64,000 nt of DNA, from the NCBI RefSeq assembly GCF_900142465.1, contig NZ_FRAX01000005.1, forward strand, positions 124,001 through 188,000. Reading direction: 5' to 3'. The translations under genes and the position numbers were made by a program. The notes under the pieces were generated by a model. It ran no database searches and was not told where the DNA came from. It saw only the letters and a list, made by a program, of their open reading frames with translations. This stretch comes from Fibrobacter sp. UWH6. GTDB taxonomy: Bacteria > Fibrobacterota > Fibrobacteria > Fibrobacterales > Fibrobacteraceae. Shown one piece after another: positions 52,401-58,786 of this stretch (positions are counted from its first letter, which is position 1; each line of letters opens with the position of its first letter).

Positions 52401-52794
52401 CTGGTACAAGACCGGCGACAAGGGCACCCACACTCCCGACGGATTCGTACAGATTCTCGGTCGCTACAGCCGCTTTGCCAAGCTGGGCGGTGAAATGATT
52501 TCCCTGACCGCCGTGGAATTGCGCCTCGCCGAAACCAAGCTCCTGGAAGGCATGGAATTCGCAGTCACCGCAGTTCCTGACTCCGTGAAGGGCGAACGAA
52601 TCGTGCTGCTGGTAAACGGCCAGTTCGACGTCGAAGAACTATCCCGCAACATCCGTAAGTCCGGCATCCCGCCCCTTATGATCCCCGGATCCGTATTCAA
52701 GGTGGACAGCATCCCCAAGCTGGGTTCCGGCAAGTGGGACTTCACCAACATGAAGAAGTTGGCCATCGAACTGATGGAAGGCACCAAGAAGTAA
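49402..52794 (+). CDS. aas: Trifunctional MFS / lysophospholipid acyltransferase / acyl-ACP synthetase
   Basis: An 1130-residue fusion that should flip lysophospholipid and re-acylate it. Residues 1-395 are an LplT-like MFS transporter with about twelve helices. Residues about 405-600 are a PlsC domain with the HX4D motif GPHFSYIDWAVL (about residue 429) and FPEGEVSKS. Residues about 640-1130 are an AMP-forming acyl-ACP synthetase: P-loop LFSSGSEGTPKGV (about 769), YGCTELSP, YKTGDKG, and the C-terminal Lys in GSGKWDF (about 1110). In E. coli the same activities are split between LplT and Aas. It starts 20 nt after the small transporter subunit. Confidence 0.92.
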   Translation: MKLYKYHGAIPFFFAVFFGAFTQMGIFVHFQAWLSANYQDTAFLWRSLLLQVGMFVPSIFMMPIASYFVSKQSESRAMGWSSIIAAAALIAISVCYVTDCNWVAFGLVGVYGIGYALHVPARLSAMQKVFDGSDLVKANAWFMIYYVLGVALAAYLGFIGFNQILFIYLGASVATTIFSFFVRVGRRDESIKYRSASRVFTATWKIPSARLAILGLSAFWGVIQILMLLAQHMSSGSANNAFSLTLAGFVFTVTLTAAGIIVGAVMASRSSKGFVETGIIPFAAIASALVMFLIPFVHIDWLQGILYSILGISTGAAFVILRTTTQNLAKTNTAGRIHSVSNMIQMIVLTVLTGGQTLLLIFTDCQVYHCFLILSVMFIITFILTLRSNPMTLLRAGLRFAFSYVFRYRIMVKGSVNIPESGPALLVGPHFSYIDWAVLQMASPRPLRIASNRNTFADWYQRWLFHGKFLIPINRRDPKPAMEEIRQALLNGEVVVIFPEGEVSKSPFISKFTLDYSAAVKDTGAQIIPFYIQGLWGSRYSHASECVNRPQYYNRIVSVGFSKALTETATEEQIRADLQALSADVWNVAMDHSKPIVPLWFRAMRKRRNRPILIDPAGKHVSGHGMLRLCHRFGGKIRSVSKGERHIGFMLPTSRDAALGIMSILGTGKTSVNLNYTAPVDTVLGCIEKAEISTVVTTRAFLTKLSSKNPAFEEIANRCKMIYLDDEEEKLGSIGRILDAAKIKFLPAKWLKFLWFTSAKPNDDALILFSSGSEGTPKGVQLTHKNIVSNAQQMDYIIKMHRGDVMTCLLPLFHSFGFTMTFMAPMLNGVPMVLCPDPTDIKTLARVCAQYKTTILMGTPTFLRAIVINRWVHPMCLDSLRYIVAGAEKLRPEMREAFKLKFGKDIYEAYGCTELSPLATLNAPNVLLDDFLTMGKCNDTSSIGLGIPGSITAIIDPETNEFLEPTAEGMIVVSGPQVMKGYLKDPEKTASVVFEKDGRRWYKTGDKGTHTPDGFVQILGRYSRFAKLGGEMISLTAVELRLAETKLLEGMEFAVTAVPDSVKGERIVLLVNGQFDVEELSRNIRKSGIPPLMIPGSVFKVDSIPKLGSGKWDFTNMKKLAIELMEGTKK

Positions 52795-52826
52795 ATCTTC
52801 TGGGTGTTCCTACAACAAGAGCTATA

Positions 52827-52857
52827 GAAAAGGCGGATCGAAAGATTCGCCTTTTTC
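52827..52857 (+). terminator. Terminator of the aas gene
   Basis: GAAAAGGCGGATC GAAA GATTCGCCTTTTTC with a GNRA-type loop and T run. Confidence 0.86.
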
Positions 52858-52970
52858 TATGAGTTTTTTATGGGGAACCGCAAATAAAAAAAGCAAACTT
52901 TATAAAGAAAAAGAAAAACTCAGAAAAGGAAAGTTTGTATTATTTAGAGGTAAAAGTCAAGGAGATCCTT

Positions 52971-53477
52971 ATGCAGAACATCGTTAAGAAAGTCGAAGAA
53001 CTGGGTTTGACCCTTCCCGCCGTTGCAGCCCCTCTGGCCGCATACGTACCCGCCACTCGTGCAGGCGATGTGATTTTCGTGTCGGGCCAGCTGCCCTCCG
53101 TGAACGGTGATTTTTCTGCATACACCGGCATTGTGCCCGACGCCCTTTCTCCGGAAAAGGCCAAGGAAGGCGCAGCCATCTGCCTGCTGAACAACCTTGC
53201 CGCCGCCATGAGCTTACTGCAGGACGGCGAAACCTTGAAGCTGGTTCAGCTCCAGGGCTTTGTGCAGTCTAACCCGGAATTCAAGGAACAGCCCGCAATT
53301 TTGAACGGAGCCAGCGAACTGGCCGTACAGATTCTGGGTGATAACGGCAAGCACGCCCGCACCGCAGTAGGTGTGGCCGCCCTGCCCAAGAACGCCGGCG
53401 TAGAAGTCAGCTGTACCTTCCAGGTGATCAAGAGCGAAACCAAGTTCGAAGGTCGCTACGGCTGGATCGAAAAGTAA
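52971..53477 (+). CDS. RidA-family protein (YjgF/YER057c/UK114)
   Basis: A 168-residue RidA-like protein; the family hydrolyses reactive enamine/imine intermediates. The start at 52971 has AAGGAG 8 nt upstream; an in-frame ATG 36 nt earlier lacks an RBS. Motifs: AGDVIFVSGQLPSVNG, NLAAAMSLLQDGETLKLVQLQGFV and VGVAALPKNAGVEVSCTF. The RidA-defining catalytic Arg before the last Glu motif is not clear (KHARTAVGVAAL contains Arg at a matching place), so deaminase activity is likely but not certain. Confidence 0.88.
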   Translation: MQNIVKKVEELGLTLPAVAAPLAAYVPATRAGDVIFVSGQLPSVNGDFSAYTGIVPDALSPEKAKEGAAICLLNNLAAAMSLLQDGETLKLVQLQGFVQSNPEFKEQPAILNGASELAVQILGDNGKHARTAVGVAALPKNAGVEVSCTFQVIKSETKFEGRYGWIEK

Positions 53478-53981
53478 CTAGAATTCAAATCGAAGCAACC
53501 AATCTCGCATTTTTTGCGTCGGAACGTTTTCCTTGCGGGATTTGGTTGCAATAAGGGCGCCCGCCGAGGTCGCCATTTTTTGTGGATCCAAAAGAAAATC
53601 TACGCGGCCCAAATCCAGACGGTCGGCATCGTAGCAAGTATCAATCGTCGGGTCACCGCTACTACGTTCCGTAGTATGGTGCTTGCAGGCGTGATACAGT
53701 TTTTCAAACTGTTCGTCCGTAATTTCGAACAGTTTTTCTTCGCGACATTTTAGAGCAAATTCAGCCCCGCGGCCGCCATGCTTGCTATCGTAGCCGTCAC
53801 TTTCCCGCTTGGAATCATGAAAGAGCGCAAACAGACGAACCACAGTGACATCGGCCTTGGTCTTTTTAGCTAACAAAAGTCCGTTAAACTCCACCTGGCG
53901 CCAATGGGCCAATCCGTGGATATTGGAATCGTAAACCCGATCCTCGTAAACGTAGTCCTGTAATGCAGCGAAATCGATCAT
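53478..53981 (-). CDS. HD-domain protein
   Basis: A 167-residue predicted metal-dependent phosphohydrolase. The HD residues can be followed: HGLAHWRQVE, FALFHDSKRES (the HD doublet), HACKHHTTE, and YDADRLDLGRV. The ATG at 53981 is preferred over an earlier GTG. Substrate unknown. Its stop abuts the RidA-like gene that converges on it. Confidence 0.8.
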   Translation of the reverse strand: MIDFAALQDYVYEDRVYDSNIHGLAHWRQVEFNGLLLAKKTKADVTVVRLFALFHDSKRESDGYDSKHGGRGAEFALKCREEKLFEITDEQFEKLYHACKHHTTERSSGDPTIDTCYDADRLDLGRVDFLLDPQKMATSAGALIATKSRKENVPTQKMRDWLLRFEF

Positions 53982-54030
53982 ACAACAACTAATAGCAATT
54001 TTTTCAGTTGCCACACATTCTTTGTAAAAG

Positions 54031-54064
54031 AAAAGGTGTTTGCAAGATATGCAAAAACCTTTTC
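54031..54064 (-). terminator. mutS terminator
   Basis: AAAAGGTTTTTGCA TATCT TGCAAACACCTTTT on the minus strand (one mismatch), followed by CTTTTAC. It lies 23 nt beyond the mutS stop. Confidence 0.78.
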
Positions 54065-54085
54065 CCTTTAACCTTTACGCTCTAC
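54058..54085. repeat. Heptamer array at the mutS 3' end
   Basis: CCTTTTC, CCTTTAA, CCTTTAC, GCTCTAC, with the phase continuing into the mutS stop codon (54087). GCTCTACGCT also occurs before the sigma-54 activator gene (32563). Confidence 0.65.
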
Positions 54086-54086
54086 G

Positions 54087-56738
54087 CTATTTCCCGTAGT
54101 GGTCCTTCATGTCCATCAGGTATTGGAGCGCCTGCATGGGGGTCATTTCTTCGGGGCGGAGGCGGCGGATTTCTTCCTTCAGAAGCTGGGCGGATTCGTC
54201 TACAGGGGTTGCAAACAGGTCCACCTGGGGCTTTTCCTTCAGTTTCTTGTTGGCGGCTTCGTCGCTGGGGTCGATCTTGTGCTTTTCTAGGCGGAGCAAG
54301 ATCTTGCGGGCACGGCGCAGCACGTTATTGGGAAGGCCTGCCATTTCTGCCACATGGATACCGTAGCTAGAGTCGCAAGCCCCTTCGAGAATCTTATGGA
54401 GGAACAAGAGTTTATCGCCCTTTTCCTGAACGGCCACCTGGTAGTTGCCAGCATGTTCAAGGTCTTCCACCAGGCCAGTCAATTCGTGGTAGTGAGTTGC
54501 AAAGAGCGTCAGGGCAGCGCGGGCCGGCTCGTCGTGCAAAGTCTCCACGATGGCCCAGGCAATGGAGAGGCCGTCGAAGGTACTGGTACCGCGGCCGATT
54601 TCGTCCAGAAGCACCAGGCTGTGGGCGGTAGCGTTACGCAGAATGTTTGCAGTTTCAATCATTTCCACCATGAAGGTAGAAAGGCCTCGGCTCAGGCGGT
54701 CGCTGGCACCTACGCGGGTAAAGATACGGTCCACAACGCCAATGCGGGCACTTTCCGCAGGCACAAAGCAACCGATCTGAGCCATCAGGACAATCAAGCC
54801 GGTCTGACGCAGGTACGTAGATTTACCAGCCATGTTGGGGCCGGTAATAAGCATCAGTCGGGTCGCCTCGGGAGAAAGCGTTACATCGTTGCTGATGAAA
54901 TCCAGGTCAGGATTTACCGCAACGATCACCGGATGGAAACCACCCTTGATTTCGATGCCGGAACCTTCAAAGACTTCAGGGCAAACATAGTTGTACTTGC
55001 GGGCGGCGCGGGCAAAACTGTAAAGCGTATCCACGCGGGCAATGGCGTTGGCGATTTCCTGAAGTTCTGCACGCCAGGAGTTGACGCAGTCGCGGAGTTC
55101 GCAGAAAATCTTGTATTCCAGAGCGTGAATGTTCACTTCGGCATTGCTGATGATGGATTCGCATTCCTTCATTTCCGGAGTGATGTAACGTTCGGCATTC
55201 ACCGTAGTCTGCTTACGGATATATTCGTCGGGAATAGGATTGGTGGCCTTGGCCATGGCGGCGCGGGTCACTTCGATGTAGTAACCGAAAACCTTGTTGT
55301 AGCCCACCTTAAGACTGGGAATTCCAAGACGTTCCTTTTCGCGAGTTTCAAGGGACGCAATCCACTGACGTCTATCCTTAATGTCAGCATTCATGGCGTC
55401 CAGTTCTGCGTTGGCTCCTTCACGGATCATGCCGCCTTCGCGAACGGTCAAGGGCAAGTCTTCGTTAAACTGGTTGAGAAGTTTCTCTCCCCTGCCCTGG
55501 GCGCGGATCAAAGCCTCACGCATGGGTTCGAAAATGGGAGAACGCAAACCTTCCAGAACATCGGCCACCTTGGCGGCCTGAGAAAGGGAGCGACCCATAC
55601 CCGCAAGGTCACGGGCATTGGCACGGCCAGAGCCTACGCGGCCCATCAGGCGTTCCATATCCAGAATAGAAGTGAGGGATTCCCTCAACTCGTCAAGGGC
55701 TACCGGATTGTTCACCAGTTCATCGACGGCTTCTTCGCGAGCCTTGATGCGGTCTACAGAAATCAGCGGATGGCTCACCCAGTCCTTCAAAGTTCTACCA
55801 CCCATGGCAGTAACGGTAAAGTCCAGCACATAGCAAAGGGTGCTGCTCATGTCATCGGCGTTCAGCGGGCGCACCAGTTCCAGGTTACGCAAGGTGGACG
55901 GATCCAATGTCATGTAGTCATCCAGATTCAAAATTTCCAGAGCCGTAAAATGAGACAGCTCAGACTTTTTCTGGAACATCAAATACTGGAGCATGGCCCC
56001 AGTCACAGAAGTTTCTTCGGGGCGGCCATCAAGACCAAGGCCATCCAGAGCTTCCACCTTGAAATGGCTAAACAGCGTATCGCGGGCAGCCTCTTCACCG
56101 AACTGGAAAGCGGGCAGTTCAGTCACCAGAATATTTTCGGACTTTACCAAATCCATGACACCATCGGGAATCACGGTTCCTTCGGGAACAACGATTTCCT
56201 TGGGCATGCGGCGGCAGAATTCACATTCAAAAGCCTGAATGGAACTTTTACTTGTGGCCAAATAACCGGTAGTCACATCGGCGATGGCAAAGGCGGCCAA
56301 GTCGGCACACTTTCCGTCGACGGTTTCCGCAACGGCAGCCTTCGCAGGGATGTAGGCGCAAAGGTAATTTGCTTCCTTAGCATCCAGGTTAGCTTCGTTC
56401 ATAGCGGTACCGGCACTGATGATTTCAACAATGTCGCGCTTGACGATACCCTTGGCCAGTTTAGGATCTTCGACCTGTTCACAGATAGCCACTCGATAGC
56501 CTGCGGCCACCATCTTGGGAACGTAACGTTCAGCGGCGTGGTGAGGGAATCCGCAAAGGGGTGTGGCTCCAGATGCACCGTTATTGCGGCTGGTCAAGGT
56601 AATGCCTAAAATCTTGGAGGCGATAACAGCGTCTTCTTCAAAAAGTTCAAAGAAGTCACCCATTCTAAAGAACAGAATACAGCCCGGATTCTGGGCCTTG
56701 ATATCGTAATACTGTTGCATTAAAGGAGTGCAGGCCAT
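54087..56738 (-). CDS. mutS: DNA mismatch repair protein MutS
   Basis: Mismatch recognition ATPase. An 883-residue protein. The mismatch-reading FFRMGDFFELF is at about residue 23. Middle connector, lever and clamp domains follow, then the ATPase with GPNMAGKSTYLRQTG (about residue 633), STFMVEMIETANILRNAT, LDEIGRGTSTFDG and FATHYHEL. The MutS-beta helix is retained at the C-terminus (PMQALQYLMDMKDHYGK). It overlaps scpB by one base. Confidence 0.97.
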   Translation of the reverse strand: MACTPLMQQYYDIKAQNPGCILFFRMGDFFELFEEDAVIASKILGITLTSRNNGASGATPLCGFPHHAAERYVPKMVAAGYRVAICEQVEDPKLAKGIVKRDIVEIISAGTAMNEANLDAKEANYLCAYIPAKAAVAETVDGKCADLAAFAIADVTTGYLATSKSSIQAFECEFCRRMPKEIVVPEGTVIPDGVMDLVKSENILVTELPAFQFGEEAARDTLFSHFKVEALDGLGLDGRPEETSVTGAMLQYLMFQKKSELSHFTALEILNLDDYMTLDPSTLRNLELVRPLNADDMSSTLCYVLDFTVTAMGGRTLKDWVSHPLISVDRIKAREEAVDELVNNPVALDELRESLTSILDMERLMGRVGSGRANARDLAGMGRSLSQAAKVADVLEGLRSPIFEPMREALIRAQGRGEKLLNQFNEDLPLTVREGGMIREGANAELDAMNADIKDRRQWIASLETREKERLGIPSLKVGYNKVFGYYIEVTRAAMAKATNPIPDEYIRKQTTVNAERYITPEMKECESIISNAEVNIHALEYKIFCELRDCVNSWRAELQEIANAIARVDTLYSFARAARKYNYVCPEVFEGSGIEIKGGFHPVIVAVNPDLDFISNDVTLSPEATRLMLITGPNMAGKSTYLRQTGLIVLMAQIGCFVPAESARIGVVDRIFTRVGASDRLSRGLSTFMVEMIETANILRNATAHSLVLLDEIGRGTSTFDGLSIAWAIVETLHDEPARAALTLFATHYHELTGLVEDLEHAGNYQVAVQEKGDKLLFLHKILEGACDSSYGIHVAEMAGLPNNVLRRARKILLRLEKHKIDPSDEAANKKLKEKPQVDLFATPVDESAQLLKEEIRRLRPEEMTPMQALQYLMDMKDHYGK

Positions 56739-57445
56739 TACAGATCTCCCATAGAAAGTTCAACCTGATCCGGATTATCCTCAGGTTCCTGAGGTTCATC
56801 GTTGGCAATGGATTCAGGCTTGGCGTATTGAGGCACCAGGGCGCCGGCTTCCAGAAGTTCGCTAAATTCGCGGAGGCGGGGCAAGTCTTCGGGAATGCGG
56901 TTGATTCCGAAGTACTTCATAAATTCCTGGGTGGTCACGTAGGTGTAAGGGTTACCCACAGTTTCGGCGCGGGAACCCAGGGCGATGAAACCCTTATCCA
57001 GCAAGTTACGGATCGGGCCATCTACAGAAGACACGCCACGAACCTGTTCAATGGCCGCCTTGGTAATGGGCTGCTGGTAAGCAATCACAGCGAGAGTTTC
57101 AAGTGCAGCCTGGCTTAAGCGGCGGGCATTTGCTTCGGGGAACAACTTGCGGACCCAAGGATAATACTTGGCGCGCGTACGGAAGCGATAACCACCGGCC
57201 TGTTCCACAATTTCAAAAGGTGAATTGATCTTGTTCAGGGAATCGTTGGCAGCAATAAGTGCGTCAGACACTAGGCGAGCATCCAGGAAGTCGCCCAGGA
57301 TTTCACGAAGCTTCTTCAAAGTCACCACATCAGTAGAGGCAAAAACCAATGCCTGGATAATGCGAGCCAGATCTTCCTGACTTTCAACTTTCGGGAGTTC
57401 CGCCGATTCTTCGGCCAATTCGTCTAAGTTCTGATCTTCTGCCAT
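56738..57445 (-). CDS. scpB: Segregation and condensation protein B
   Basis: Accessory subunit of the SMC-ScpAB condensin. A 235-residue protein with the twin winged helices: LARIIQALVFASTDVVTLKKLREIL, GGYRFRTRAKYYPWVRKLF, SQAALETLAVIAYQQPITKAAIEQVRGVSS, LLDKGFIALGSRAETVGNPYTYVTT. scpA is not adjacent. Sits between proB (15-nt gap) and mutS (1-nt overlap). Confidence 0.94.
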   Translation of the reverse strand: MAEDQNLDELAEESAELPKVESQEDLARIIQALVFASTDVVTLKKLREILGDFLDARLVSDALIAANDSLNKINSPFEIVEQAGGYRFRTRAKYYPWVRKLFPEANARRLSQAALETLAVIAYQQPITKAAIEQVRGVSSVDGPIRNLLDKGFIALGSRAETVGNPYTYVTTQEFMKYFGINRIPEDLPRLREFSELLEAGALVPQYAKPESIANDEPQEPEDNPDQVELSMGDL

Positions 57446-57460
57446 AATTCAACTCTCTTA

Positions 57461-58600
57461 TTAAAACACCACCAGGTCGTTCTTGTGAACCAGTTCGTCG
57501 GCAACGTCCTTACCCAGCAAGGCATGGATTTCGGAAGTCTTCTTGTGGAGTACAAGCTTCAAAGTTTCACTATCGAACTTAGCGACACCGCGGGCCACAG
57601 CTTCGCCAGATTCGCTCAGGACTTCAATAAGGTCGCCCTTGTCAAAATGTTTCTTCACAGCGACAACACCAACGGGCAGCAGGCTGGAATGCTTTTCGCG
57701 CAAGGCCTTTACGCCACCTTCGTCCACCACGACACTTCCGCGGGGAGTGGTAATAAAGCTGAGCCAACGCTGACGGCTGTTCAACTTTTTCTTGGAGCCT
57801 ACAAATAAAGTACCTTCAGCCTGTTCGAGAATCACTTCGTGGGGAAGCACGCGCATACCGCAAGCCAGGAACGCATTGCAGCCGCTCTTGGTTACATTAC
57901 GGATTGCCTCAAGCTTACTGCGCATACCGCCGGTACTTACAGCAGAACCGGCTTCGCCGGGCTTACCAGCCAGAGCGAGAACAGCGGGAGTAATTTCGGG
58001 AACGAAACGCAGCAGGCGGGCATTGGGATTCTTCTTGGGATTATCGTCAAAGAGACCGTCTTCGTCCGTAAAGATCAGCAGCAAGTCTGCATCCAGGAAC
58101 AGGGCCACGTCAGAAGACAGCTTATCGTTATCGCCCACCTTGATTTCAGCCACAGCCAGAGAGTCGTTCTCGTTGATGATAGGAACGATCTTACGGGCGA
58201 GCATGGCCTTGATGGTGTTCTGCAGATTCTTGTAACGGCCGCGATCGCGGAAGTCATCTGCAGACAAAAGAATCTGGCCCACAGAAAGCTGGCACCAGCG
58301 GAACATTTCGCGGTAGGCGTACATCAAGTCGATCTGACCCACAGCGGCGCAGGCCTGCTTTTCAGCAATGACCGTAGGCTTTTCCTTATAGCCCAGCTGA
58401 CTCATGCCGGTACCCACAGCACCGGAAGTCACGATGACCACTTCCTTTCCAGCTTCCATAAGGCGGGCAACGGAATCAGCCAGCTTCTGGATATAGCGGG
58501 TACGGACGCCACCCTTTTCGGAATCCACCAGAATGCGGGAACCAATCTTTACCACAATGCGGTGGGCTTCATTCAAAATGTTCTTTCTTAATTCACTCAT
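57461..58600 (-). CDS. proB: Glutamate 5-kinase with PUA domain
   Basis: First enzyme of proline synthesis, feedback-inhibited by proline in this family. A 379-residue protein: RIVVKIGSRILVD, IVTSGAVGTGMSQLGY, QILLSADDFRDRGRYKN, IINENDSLAVAEIKVGDNDKLSSDVALFLDADLLL, TGGMRSKLEA; a C-terminal PUA domain from about residue 275. Operon proB-scpB-mutS. Confidence 0.96.
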   Translation of the reverse strand: MSELRKNILNEAHRIVVKIGSRILVDSEKGGVRTRYIQKLADSVARLMEAGKEVVIVTSGAVGTGMSQLGYKEKPTVIAEKQACAAVGQIDLMYAYREMFRWCQLSVGQILLSADDFRDRGRYKNLQNTIKAMLARKIVPIINENDSLAVAEIKVGDNDKLSSDVALFLDADLLLIFTDEDGLFDDNPKKNPNARLLRFVPEITPAVLALAGKPGEAGSAVSTGGMRSKLEAIRNVTKSGCNAFLACGMRVLPHEVILEQAEGTLFVGSKKKLNSRQRWLSFITTPRGSVVVDEGGVKALREKHSSLLPVGVVAVKKHFDKGDLIEVLSESGEAVARGVAKFDSETLKLVLHKKTSEIHALLGKDVADELVHKNDLVVF

Positions 58601-58786
58601 ATTCAGGTCGCACCTTTGGTGCTTTCAGTTTTCAGGTCGCTCACTACGTTCGCTTTGAGGTATCAGGTCGCTCGCGTCGCTCGCTTTCAGGTTAAATTAC
58701 AAATCTCTTTACATCTCTCAAAATTCTTTCCCGGTTGACCTCATACCTCAGAGGGCCGCAAGGACCGACCTCATTCCTCATACCTA
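58601..58786. repeat. 186-nt island with heptamers and micro-palindromes between rapA and proB
   Basis: Contains the palindrome GCACC TTT GGTGC (58610-58622), repeated CAGGTCGCTC words, and heptamers GACCTCA, TACCTCA (58737-58750) and GACCTCA, TTCCTCA, TACCTAT (58767-58787), which run into the rapA stop. No gene seen. Confidence 0.7.
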
